Below are positions 7,160 to 13,989 of a stretch of 13,989 bases of DNA, in pieces (position 1 is the first letter of the stretch; each line of letters starts with the position of its first letter). The stretch is from Bacteroidales bacterium (lineage in GTDB: Bacteria; Bacteroidota; Bacteroidia; Bacteroidales; ML635J-15). A program made the position numbers and the translations under genes. The DNA is taken from NCBI GenBank assembly GCA_028701945.1, contig JAQVPT010000060.1, forward strand, positions 1-13,989. The letters run 5' to 3'. A model generated the notes under the pieces. That model was not told where the DNA came from. It searched no databases and was given only the letters and a program-made list of their open reading frames with translations.

Positions 7160-7247
7160 GTTGTAAAATTTATGGCGTAAAATTAAAAAAAATTTATGAA
7201 TTGGGTTTTTAATTTGTTTATTTTGCAATTTAAATTAATTTTAATAG
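7160..7247. promoter_or_regulatory. Divergent intergenic region between mrcA and topA
   Basis: These 88 bases must hold the promoters of two outward-facing genes. They are very rich in A and T. On the plus strand TTG (7201-7203) precedes TATTTTG (7219-7225), a -7-like box one base too short, with a 15-base spacer that is also short. On the minus strand only weak TAnnTTTR-like matches are seen. I therefore claim the region, not exact sites. Confidence 0.4.
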
Positions 7248-9533
7248 ATGGAAAACAATTTAGTTATAGTAGAGTCCCCTGCAAAAGCAAAAACAATTAA
7301 GAAATTTCTTGGGGATGATTTTTTGGTAAAGTCTAGTTATGGACATATTCGCGACTTATCTAAGAAAAATCTTGGTATTAATGTTGATGAAAATTTTGAA
7401 CCTGAGTACGAGATTCCTACTGATAAAAAAAAGATTGTAACTGAGCTTAAAAAAATAGCTTCACAGGTAAAAACAGTTTGGCTTGCTTCTGATGAGGACC
7501 GTGAAGGAGAAGCTATATCATGGCATTTGAGCGAAGTGTTGAAACTTAATGATAGTAACTATAAACGTATTGTATTTCACGAAATCACTGAAACAGCCAT
7601 TCAAAACGCTATAAAAAATCCACGTGAAATCGATTTTAATCTTGTCAACGCTCAACAAGCGCGGAGAATTCTTGATCGTATTGTGGGTTTTACCTTGTCG
7701 CCTTTATTGTGGAAGAAAATTAAACCTTCTTTATCTGCTGGACGTGTACAATCGGTGGCGGTAAAGCTTATTGTTGAAAGAGAACGCGAAATAACCGCTT
7801 TTAAATCTAAGTCGGAATATAAAGTTTTTGGTTTCTTTGATATCAATGGTGTCATTGTTAGGGCTGAGCTAAATAAAAAGTTTAAAACAAATAAAGAAGC
7901 TCGTGAGTTCTTAGAAAATGTTAAGGCTGACGATTTTTTTGTTGGCGATGTAATTAAAAAACCTGGAAAGAAATCTCCTTCACCGCCATTTACAACATCT
8001 ACTTTGCAGCAAGAAGCAGGTAGGAAACTTGGAATGTCTGTAACTCAAACAATGAAGTTTGCTCAAGGTTTATATGAAAATGGACATATAACTTATATGA
8101 GAACAGACTCTGTTAATCTTTCGGGATTAGCGATTAATACTATTAAAAGTGCTGTCATCAATAAATTTGGAGAAGAATATTCAAAAGTAAGACAGTATGC
8201 AACTAAGTCAAAAGGTGCTCAAGAAGCTCACGAAGCGATACGACCGACTTATGTTGATAACGAATCGCCAGAATTAGGTAAGCAGGAGCAAAGATTGTAT
8301 GATCTGATTTGGAAAAGAACTGTCGCTTCTCAAATGGCAGATGCAAAAATTGAGAGAACTATTATTGTAATTAATAGTAAAGAGAACTCTAAATATGAAT
8401 TTACTGCTACTGGCGAAATTGTAAGTTTTGACGGTTTTTTGAAGCTGTATATGGAATCTTCTGATGATGAAACTTCAGATGAAAAACAATCTGTTTTGCC
8501 TGATGTGGTTAAAAATACTGCGGCAATTGTTGATAGAATTGAAGCAACGGAAAAATATGATCTGCCTCCTTATAGATTTACAGAGGCTAGTTTAGTTAAG
8601 AAAATGGAGGAGTTAGGCATTGGAAGACCTTCTACTTATGCACCCACAATTACGACCATTCAGCAACGCGAATACGTTGTAAAAGAATCTAGACCTGCCA
8701 AATCAAGAGACGTAGGGCAACTTGTTTATAAAAACAACCAAATTAGTGAAAAACCTTTGAGTGAGAAATTTGGAGGTGAGGCAAATAAATTGTTCCCAAC
8801 ATCTATGGGAGTAGTAGTTACTGATTATCTGTCAGGACATTTTGAAGAAATCCTAGATTATAACTTTACGGCGCAGATAGAGCAACAGTTTGATAAAATT
8901 GCTGATGGAAAGCTTGTTTGGAATGATATGATCAAGAAATTCTATGGAGGGTTCAATTCTAAAGTCGAAGCCTCGCTCAAAGAAAAAGAGAATAAAAAGT
9001 GGGAACGCGAAGTGGGAGTCCATCCTGAGAAAGGCTTGCCTATAATATTAAAAATTGGGAAATATGGACCTTATGCTTCTATAGAGGGAGCTGAAAAACC
9101 GACATATGCCAGTTTGAGAAAAAATCAAAATATCGAAAGTATTACACTTGAAGAGGGTTTAGATCTTTTTAAACTTCCACGATCACTTGGAGATTATGAA
9201 GATGGTGAAGTTGTTGTCTCACTTGGAAAATATGGCCCGTACGTACGCAATAACAGTGCTTTTTATTCTCTTAAAAAAGAAGATGACCCGTATGAAATTA
9301 CACTAGAAAGAGCTATTGAACTTATTGAAGAAAAGAAAAAAATTGTAAAAGAAGCTTTTTCCAGAACTCTGGAGGAAATTCCAGGGCTTAAAATACTGAA
9401 AGGACGATATGGCCCGTATATTTCTTTTGAGAAGAAAAATTATAGAATACCTAAAGCTAGTGATCCCGAAACAATTACGGCTGAAGAATGTAAGTTGATT
9501 ATCGAAAAAAAGAACAGCAAAGGCAGTAAGTAA
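7248..9533 (+). CDS. topA: DNA topoisomerase I (type IA)
   Basis: TopA relaxes negative supercoils by cutting one strand and passing the other through. The 761-residue protein opens with the Toprim domain: VIVESPAKAKTIKKFLG (6-22) with Glu9, and LASDEDREGE (79-88) with the metal-binding Asp82 and Asp84. SAGRVQS is at 163-169, and the catalytic tyrosine is Tyr283 within ITYMRTDS. The C-terminal region lacks CxxC zinc ribbons. It instead carries three repeats centred on G[KR]YGPY at 604, 660 and 719, the Toprim C-terminal repeat type found in many non-enterobacterial TopA proteins. A lysine-rich tail (KKNSKGSK) ends the chain. It is transcribed divergently from mrcA. Linkage of topA to the gld cluster is something I recall from other Bacteroidota, but cannot check here. 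Confidence 0.98.
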   Translation: MENNLVIVESPAKAKTIKKFLGDDFLVKSSYGHIRDLSKKNLGINVDENFEPEYEIPTDKKKIVTELKKIASQVKTVWLASDEDREGEAISWHLSEVLKLNDSNYKRIVFHEITETAIQNAIKNPREIDFNLVNAQQARRILDRIVGFTLSPLLWKKIKPSLSAGRVQSVAVKLIVEREREITAFKSKSEYKVFGFFDINGVIVRAELNKKFKTNKEAREFLENVKADDFFVGDVIKKPGKKSPSPPFTTSTLQQEAGRKLGMSVTQTMKFAQGLYENGHITYMRTDSVNLSGLAINTIKSAVINKFGEEYSKVRQYATKSKGAQEAHEAIRPTYVDNESPELGKQEQRLYDLIWKRTVASQMADAKIERTIIVINSKENSKYEFTATGEIVSFDGFLKLYMESSDDETSDEKQSVLPDVVKNTAAIVDRIEATEKYDLPPYRFTEASLVKKMEELGIGRPSTYAPTITTIQQREYVVKESRPAKSRDVGQLVYKNNQISEKPLSEKFGGEANKLFPTSMGVVVTDYLSGHFEEILDYNFTAQIEQQFDKIADGKLVWNDMIKKFYGGFNSKVEASLKEKENKKWEREVGVHPEKGLPIILKIGKYGPYASIEGAEKPTYASLRKNQNIESITLEEGLDLFKLPRSLGDYEDGEVVVSLGKYGPYVRNNSAFYSLKKEDDPYEITLERAIELIEEKKKIVKEAFSRTLEEIPGLKILKGRYGPYISFEKKNYRIPKASDPETITAEECKLIIEKKNSKGSK

Positions 9534-9560
9534 AATGTTTTTTTTAAGGTCATATATTTG

Positions 9561-9583
9561 CGTGCTTACTTTTAGTAAGCATG
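9561..9583 (+). terminator. Hairpin 27 bases after the topA stop, possible terminator
   Basis: TGCTTACT (9563-9570) pairs with AGTAAGCA (9574-9581) around a TTT loop. A G-T wobble and a C-G pair extend the stem to 9561-9583. The trailing sequence is TTAATAATC, not a proper T-run, so termination would be inefficient. It sits directly after a TATATTTG box (9553-9560). If that box is used, the hairpin would form at the 5' end of the new transcript. Confidence 0.4.
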
Positions 9584-9672
9584 TTAATAATCACAAAATG
9601 TGCTTTAGATTATAATAATGTTTTTATATTTGCGTTATTGAAATAAGGAAAAATAATAATAAAATGAATTAA

Positions 9673-9705
9673 TTTGTAATATTTAGAAAATTTAATGTAA
9701 CTTTC
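9673..9705 (+). promoter_or_regulatory. Candidate promoter for the porP-gld operon
   Basis: TTTG (9673-9676) is followed after 21 bases by TAACTTTC (9698-9705), one base from TAnnTTTG. The spacing is the same as for the panD promoter candidate. It would give a leader RNA of about 170 bases before the porP ATG. Perfect -7 boxes at 9553 and 9625 are alternatives, but each lacks a clear TTG at the right distance. Confidence 0.4.
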
Positions 9706-9750
9706 GCCATTTGAATTTTGTTGAGAATTTTCTTTTATTTATAGACAGAG

Positions 9751-9793
9751 TTATTAACAAAAATTAAGGTTATTAACAAAAAAATGTTGATAA
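9751..9793. repeat. Cluster of three DnaA-box-like 9-mers in the porP leader
   Basis: TTATTAACA occurs at 9751-9759 and 9770-9778 as direct copies 19 bases apart, inside a longer shared GTTATTAACAAAAA. TGTTGATAA at 9785-9793 is TTATCAACA on the other strand, one base from the classic TTATCCACA box. The second and third units also form a 9-bp hairpin with one G-T pair around six A bases. Either DnaA binding or an RNA structure is possible; neither is shown. Confidence 0.4.
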
Positions 9794-9879
9794 AGTTTGG
9801 AAATTAAGAAAAAATGTATTTTATTTACCAATTGAAAATTGGGAGTTAAGTATTTGAAAGCGAAAAACTGAAATTTAAT

Positions 9880-10824
9880 ATGAGGAGAATAATACTACTA
9901 ATCATCGTTTTTGTTGGAATATTTGTTAAATATTCTGAAGCGCAAATTGACTCACATTACAGTTTGTTTGAATATGTGCAAAATGTATATAATCCTGGTG
10001 CAGCCGGTGCAAATGATGCTTTGTGTGTTAATAGCTTGCATCGTCAGCAATGGGTTGGTTGGGATGAAGGACGTCCAATAACAACTGTGTTTACTTTTGA
10101 TATGCCAATAAAAGCTATCAGCAGTGGTGTCGGATTATCAATTCTTGAAGATAAAATTGGGTTTGCTAATAATCTTAATGTTATGGCGAACTATGCATAC
10201 CGATTAGAGTTATCTAGCGGTGTATTCGGAATAGGATTGGGCTTAGGTGTTTTTAACCATTCAATTAATGGCGATTGGAAAACTTGGGAGTCTATTAACG
10301 GAGGAACTGTTTATGAAGATCCTGCTATTCCGCACATGGAAAATGTTACCGCTTTTGACGTTAATTTAGGAGTTACTTATAACGCAGAAGATTTTTGGGT
10401 TGGTTTATCTTCGACGCATATTACAAACCCAACACTGAAATATGATATTGAAAGTCCTAGTAAACTTGTTAGACATATATATCTTACAGGTGGTTATAAT
10501 TACTCATTACCAAATCCATCTTTTGATATTATTGGTAGTGGTATGGTGCAATCGGATTTGAGTACAATTGATTTTCAAATTAATGCAAAGGTCTTGTATG
10601 AGAAAAAATTCTGGGGTGGTGTTTCTTATCGCCATACAGACGCTATAGTTCCTATGGTTGGGATACATTTAATTAATGGTCTTAGCTTTGGATATAGTTA
10701 TGATGTTGTACTTTCTAAAGTGGGTTCGTATAATTCGGGCTCGCATGAAATAATGCTTAGGTATTGCTTTAATGTTGGAGGTCCTTCGACACCCGGACGT
10801 TATAGAAGTGTAAGAAGATTGTAA
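9880..10824 (+). CDS. porP: PorP/SprF-family type IX secretion outer-membrane protein
   Basis: This 314-residue protein belongs to the PorP/SprF family, beta-barrel outer-membrane proteins tied to the type IX secretion system. It has a Sec signal (MRRIILLIIVFVGIFVKYSEA, here described as residues 1-21) with cleavage probable after SEA. The family's opening motif follows: NPGAAG (38-43) and RQQWVGW (55-61), then PITTVFTFDMP. The rest alternates Gly- and aromatic-rich strands such as FGIGLGLGVFNHSI and FWGGVSYRH, as expected for a barrel, and ends in a short basic tail. gldK begins 52 bases later, and gldL and gldM follow. This is the classic porP-K-L-M order, so it is most likely the core paralogue and not one of the scattered SprF copies that accompany single secreted adhesins. 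Confidence 0.93.
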   Translation: MRRIILLIIVFVGIFVKYSEAQIDSHYSLFEYVQNVYNPGAAGANDALCVNSLHRQQWVGWDEGRPITTVFTFDMPIKAISSGVGLSILEDKIGFANNLNVMANYAYRLELSSGVFGIGLGLGVFNHSINGDWKTWESINGGTVYEDPAIPHMENVTAFDVNLGVTYNAEDFWVGLSSTHITNPTLKYDIESPSKLVRHIYLTGGYNYSLPNPSFDIIGSGMVQSDLSTIDFQINAKVLYEKKFWGGVSYRHTDAIVPMVGIHLINGLSFGYSYDVVLSKVGSYNSGSHEIMLRYCFNVGGPSTPGRYRSVRRL

Positions 10825-10876
10825 CAAAATTTTAAATTAAACGTAAATAGAAGACGCTTACTAAATATTTTAAATT

Positions 10877-12535
10877 ATGAGAAAATTAGTCATCATCAGC
10901 GCAATCATGATCGTACTGCTTAGTAGTTGTGGATACTATGGCAGTGGTGAATTGACTGGAATCGACAGAAATCTGTGGTACACTCCAGATCCTTTCGGAA
11001 TGTTGTTTGTTGCTCCCGGGACATATCAAATGGGACCGAGTGATCAAGATGTGCCTTATTCTATGACAGCACAATCGAAAACTGTAACAGTTTCAGGATT
11101 TTGGATGGATGAAACAGAGATAACTAACTCAGAGTACAGGCAATTTGTTGCTTGGGTTAGGGACTCCCTTGCACTTACAGTTCTTGGAAAAGAAACGAAA
11201 AATTCTGTTGATTTTGGAGACATCAACACAAAAGTTTCGTATCAACCAATCGATTTTATTATTGACGACACTGATGTTACAGAAACTGAGACTAATTTCA
11301 TTACTAATATGTATGAAAATGGAGAATTCGATTTTGATGATTACGATAATACAAATTTTTTAGATTGGAGTGGACCATTGGATTATCTAGACCTTGAGAT
11401 TAGAGGTATTTTGATAAAAAATGAAATTCCTGATAACTTTAATCAAACTTTGTACGTCCTTCCTCCTTCTGAATTATATCATTTTATGAGAAATATTGAC
11501 TTAAATACTGATGCGTTGTACTATGACTATTTTTGGGTTGATTTACAACAAGCAGCTCAGAAACATACATTTAAACCAGGCACTGATGGGGTAGATCAGG
11601 ACGTTGTTCGTACATTCACTCGTGAAGGTGATCACGGTTTGAGAATTGGTCGTCACTTTAATCCTGAAACTGGACAATACGAAGGTAAAATTAAAGACCT
11701 CGAAAAATTGGACGAAGATGCTCCGTGGGATGATTTTGCAGATCGTGAAATTAAAAACTATGATGGGCGAAACGATGCTGGTAGATCTGGTGGAAGATAT
11801 AGCTATTTTATGCACGAAAAAGTACATATATATCCTGATACATTGTGTTGGATGAGTGATTTTACTTATTCTTATAATGAACCAATGACAAAAATGTATT
11901 TCTGGCATCCTGCTTATGATTATTATCCTGTTGTTGGTGTTAGTTGGTCACAAGCAAAAGCTTTTTGTATGTGGAGAACAATGTTGAAAAATGCACATCA
12001 AAGAACAACAAGAGATTTTTATTTAAATGAATATAGATTACCTACCGAATCTGAATGGGAATATGCTTCTCGTGGTGGACTAGATCTTGCTATGTATCCT
12101 TGGGGAGGTTTATATACACGTAATTACCAAGGTTGTTTCATTGCTAACTTTAAACCAATGAGAGGTAATTATTATGATGACGGTGGTGTACAAACTCTTA
12201 TGGTAGCTACTTATGATCCTAACGAATGGGGATTGTATGATATGGCTGGGAATGTCGCTGAGTGGACTGATAATGCTTTTGATGAATCTGCTTATAGCTT
12301 TACTCACGATTTAAATCCTGATTATCGATACAATGCACACCCAGACGACCCACCTGCTAAAAAACGTAAAGTAATTCGAGGTGGTTCATGGAAAGATGTT
12401 GCATACTATATGCAAAATGGTTCAAGAACTTACGAATTCCAAGATTCTGCAAAAAGTTATATTGGGTTTAGATGCGTGAGATCATATTTAGGAAGACATA
12501 GAGCTGATGGAACATCGTATTCCCAAGTCTATTAA
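10877..12535 (+). CDS. gldK: Type IX secretion system ring lipoprotein GldK/PorK
   Basis: GldK is a lipoprotein that builds, with GldN, the large periplasmic ring of the T9SS beneath the outer membrane. The 552-residue chain starts with a lipoprotein signal ending LSSC (Cys18). It then has a formylglycine-generating-enzyme (FGE/sulfatase-modifying) fold split in two. The first part is about 40-98 (FGMLFVAPGTYQMG, GFWMDETEITNSEYRQF). The second is about 345-540, with YRLPTESEWEYASRGG (386-401), GLYDMAGNVAEW (452-463), RGGSW (501-505) and GFRCVRS (530-536). The segment between (about 100-344) is acidic and not part of the standard fold. The paired active-site cysteines of true FGE are missing after RGGSW, so it is a structural and not a catalytic member. 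It is longer than the GldK and PorK proteins I recall (about 460-490 residues). Confidence 0.95.
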   Translation: MRKLVIISAIMIVLLSSCGYYGSGELTGIDRNLWYTPDPFGMLFVAPGTYQMGPSDQDVPYSMTAQSKTVTVSGFWMDETEITNSEYRQFVAWVRDSLALTVLGKETKNSVDFGDINTKVSYQPIDFIIDDTDVTETETNFITNMYENGEFDFDDYDNTNFLDWSGPLDYLDLEIRGILIKNEIPDNFNQTLYVLPPSELYHFMRNIDLNTDALYYDYFWVDLQQAAQKHTFKPGTDGVDQDVVRTFTREGDHGLRIGRHFNPETGQYEGKIKDLEKLDEDAPWDDFADREIKNYDGRNDAGRSGGRYSYFMHEKVHIYPDTLCWMSDFTYSYNEPMTKMYFWHPAYDYYPVVGVSWSQAKAFCMWRTMLKNAHQRTTRDFYLNEYRLPTESEWEYASRGGLDLAMYPWGGLYTRNYQGCFIANFKPMRGNYYDDGGVQTLMVATYDPNEWGLYDMAGNVAEWTDNAFDESAYSFTHDLNPDYRYNAHPDDPPAKKRKVIRGGSWKDVAYYMQNGSRTYEFQDSAKSYIGFRCVRSYLGRHRADGTSYSQVY

Positions 12536-12599
12536 TATTATTTTATGAATTTTATAGGTTATTAACAATAAGGAGTATTAATTAAAAACTGACACGATT

Positions 12600-13526
12600 A
12601 TGAATTTAAGCGAAATTACAACGAGTAAGAAGTACAAAAAGTTTATGGGTATCGTTTATGGATGGGGTGCTGCAATTGTTATGGTTGGTGCATTATTCAA
12701 AATTCAGCATTATCCTGGAGCTTCTGCTATGTTGATTGTTGGTCTATTGACCGAAGCATTTATCTTCTTCCTTTCGGCTTTTGAACCACCTCACGAAGAA
12801 GTGGACTGGAGTTTGGTTTATCCTGAACTTGCTGGAGTTGGTGAAGATTTGAATATTTCTGATAAAAAAGCTGCTGTTAGCAGTAAAAAATCGGCATTAG
12901 AGAAATTTGATGCAATGATTGAAAATGCAGAAATTACACCCGAATTATTTGAGAAACTTGGAGCAGGATTAAAAAACCTTAATGTTACTGCTGAAAAACT
13001 TCACGATGTTTCAGATGCTACTGTCGCAACAAATAATTATGTCGCTAACTTTGAAAAAGCATCCGAAAAAGTTTCGCAATTTGCTGATGTTTATGGAACC
13101 TCAGCTAGTAAATTAAATGTACAAGCAGACCAATTGGCAAGCTCGTATGAAAAATCTGCTAATCTTGTTAGTACTTCAGGTGAAAGTTTAGCAACCGCTT
13201 ATAGTAAATTGACTCTATCGATGAATAAAGAGTTAGCTTTATCAACCGATGGTGGCCAAACATATAATGAACAGCTTGGTATAATGAATAAAAATCTTAC
13301 CGCTTTAAATGCAGTTTATGAATTGCAATTGCAAGGAACAAATTCGCAACTTGAGGCTTCAAAAACATTGTACACTGGTTTAGATGAGATCTTGAGTAAC
13401 TTAAAACAATCAGCCGAAGACACTAAACGTTATCGTGAAGAGATTAGCAAATTAAGTCATAATCTTTCTGCTATGAATACCGTTTATGGTAATATGCTTT
13501 CTGCTATGAATTTTAAGCAGGACTAA
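12600..13526 (+). CDS. gldL: Type IX secretion system motor protein GldL/PorL
   Basis: GldL is the inner-membrane stator-like subunit that, with GldM, turns proton flow into movement for the T9SS and gliding. The 308-residue chain has two membrane helices (about 16-35 and 42-61). Lys34, Glu52 and Glu62 correspond by alignment to Lys27, Glu49 and Glu59 of the Flavobacterium johnsoniae protein, which are reported as important for the motor. The cytoplasmic region from about 65 is long, rich in Ala, Ser, Lys and Glu, and probably coiled coil. Two related segments, NLTALNAVYELQLQ (232-245) and NLSAMNTVYGNMLSAM (288-303), suggest an internal repeat. The F. johnsoniae protein is only about 215 residues, but longer PorL forms exist. 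An AAGGAG lies about 25 bases before the ATG, too far to be a normal ribosome site. Confidence 0.96.
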   Translation: MNLSEITTSKKYKKFMGIVYGWGAAIVMVGALFKIQHYPGASAMLIVGLLTEAFIFFLSAFEPPHEEVDWSLVYPELAGVGEDLNISDKKAAVSSKKSALEKFDAMIENAEITPELFEKLGAGLKNLNVTAEKLHDVSDATVATNNYVANFEKASEKVSQFADVYGTSASKLNVQADQLASSYEKSANLVSTSGESLATAYSKLTLSMNKELALSTDGGQTYNEQLGIMNKNLTALNAVYELQLQGTNSQLEASKTLYTGLDEILSNLKQSAEDTKRYREEISKLSHNLSAMNTVYGNMLSAMNFKQD

Positions 13527-13573
13527 TTAGTTAAGAGTTGTTAAAGTATGTTTAATTATAAAAATTAAAGTAT

Positions 13574-13989
13574 ATGGCTGGAGGAAATTGCCCGGAAACC
13601 CCGCGGCAGAAAATGATTGGAATGATGTATTTGTTTTATACTGCACTATTGGCACTTAACGTGTCTGGTGAGATAGTGGAAGCTTTCGTTAAAATTGATG
13701 AAAGCATTAGAAAAACCACTATAAATTTTTCTGCAAAAACACAGCAACTTTATGCTAAAATTGATGCAAAAGTTGCCGAACAACCAGGGAAATATAGTGC
13801 ATTAGCTAAACAAGCTCATGATATCGAAACAATGTCCAATAGAGTATTTGATGATATCGACCGAATTAAACTTTTGATTTTACAAGAAAGTCAGGGTGCA
13901 GAGGCTACATTTGAAGATGAGATTAAAAAGAAAGATGACATCCATGCTGGTGTTATTGTTTTAGTTGGAGAAGGTGGCAAGATGATGGG
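13574..13989 (+). CDS. gldM: Type IX secretion system motor protein GldM/PorM, 5' part
   Basis: The first 138 codons are present and the gene runs off the window. GldM has one membrane helix that inserts into the GldL pentamer, and a long periplasmic part that reaches toward the GldK/N ring. Here the conserved N-terminus MAGGNCPETPRQKM is followed by the helix IGMMYLFYTALLALNVS (about 15-31) and EIVEAFVKIDESI. Arg11 aligns with the Arg9 of F. johnsoniae reported to pair with GldL Glu49. Residues 40-138 are helical and mostly charged, the start of the periplasmic helical-bundle D1 domain. Two extra residues (Cys6 and one neighbour) sit before the PRQKM motif compared with the flavobacterial form. 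It starts 47 bases after gldL and must be cotranscribed. gldN would be expected next. Confidence 0.95.
   Translation, partial: MAGGNCPETPRQKMIGMMYLFYTALLALNVSGEIVEAFVKIDESIRKTTINFSAKTQQLYAKIDAKVAEQPGKYSALAKQAHDIETMSNRVFDDIDRIKLLILQESQGAEATFEDEIKKKDDIHAGVIVLVGEGGKMM

Larger units (their letters stand above)
9534..9879. other. 346-base gene-free leader region between topA and porP
   Basis: No credible gene is seen in this stretch on either strand; it is extremely AT-rich with stops in all frames. It holds TATATTTG boxes at 9553-9560 and 9625-9632 that share the 11-mer TATATTTGCGT. It also has a TTTG/TAACTTTC pair at 9673-9705, a hairpin at 9561-9583, a cluster of DnaA-box-like 9-mers at 9751-9793, and a small hairpin at 9828-9842. 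It is by far the longest gap here and presumably carries the control region of the secretion operon. Confidence 0.7.

Noticed and set aside
7160..7228. A 23-residue N-terminal extension of the penicillin-binding protein from a TTG codon
   Set aside because: It would leave 19 bases between two divergent genes and is coded by AT-rich DNA typical of an intergenic region; the ATG at 7159 fits better.
9828..9842. CCAATT-GAA-AATTGG hairpin as a regulatory element
   Set aside because: Only six base pairs in AT-rich DNA and no T-run; it is listed only as content of the leader region.
11145..11363. Plus-strand open frame in another frame within gldK
   Set aside because: Low-complexity Leu/Ile translation, no start context, and fully covered by the GldK frame.
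11543..11908. 121-residue minus-strand open frame inside gldK
   Set aside because: It lies opposite the GldK insertion, with Ile- and Phe-rich low-complexity content. The GldK frame continues smoothly on both sides, so it is a shadow frame.
12569..12574. AAGGAG as a ribosome binding site for gldL
   Set aside because: It is about 25 bases from the ATG, too far, and genes of this phylum rarely use Shine-Dalgarno sites.

Overview
The window looks like chromosomal DNA of an AT-rich member of the Bacteroidota. Three things support this. It carries a porP-gldK-gldL-gldM block, which is the core of the type IX secretion system (T9SS) and is restricted to this phylum. Good candidate promoters fit the Bacteroidota pattern (TTG/TTTG near -33, TAnnTTTG near -7). 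Shine-Dalgarno sequences at sensible spacing are essentially absent. The species cannot be fixed from the sequence, and I see no insertion sequence, phage gene, tRNA, rRNA or CRISPR array.

Layout. Positions 1-159 hold the 3' end of an ABC transporter ATPase that reads correctly only if one missing base is restored. Next are a PduO-type cobalamin adenosyltransferase (217-774) and a small acidic DUF2795-like protein (840-1061), closed by a perfect 15-bp terminator hairpin. A plus-strand run of housekeeping genes follows: panC, panD, a stand-alone heptose-phosphate adenylyltransferase (rfaE2), a small lipoprotein and radA. Separate promoter candidates lie before panC, panD and the lipoprotein gene. 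radA meets a minus-strand class A penicillin-binding protein gene tail to tail with one base between the stop codons. That gene diverges from topA across a short AT-rich gap.

After topA comes a 346-base gene-free region with several promoter-like boxes, two small hairpins and a cluster of DnaA-box-like 9-mers. It leads into porP, gldK, gldL and the first 138 codons of gldM, which the window end cuts.

Function. panC and panD make pantothenate for coenzyme A. rfaE2 makes ADP-heptose for lipopolysaccharide, and the penicillin-binding protein builds peptidoglycan. radA and topA act on DNA. GldL and GldM form the proton-driven inner-membrane motor of the T9SS, GldK belongs to the periplasmic ring, and PorP is an outer-membrane partner. 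The ion-pair residues reported for the GldL/GldM motor are all present. The most notable points are the frameshifted ABC gene, the unusual porP leader region, and the large insertion in a catalytically dead GldK. I did not find a convincing undescribed system; the T9SS block is a known one.
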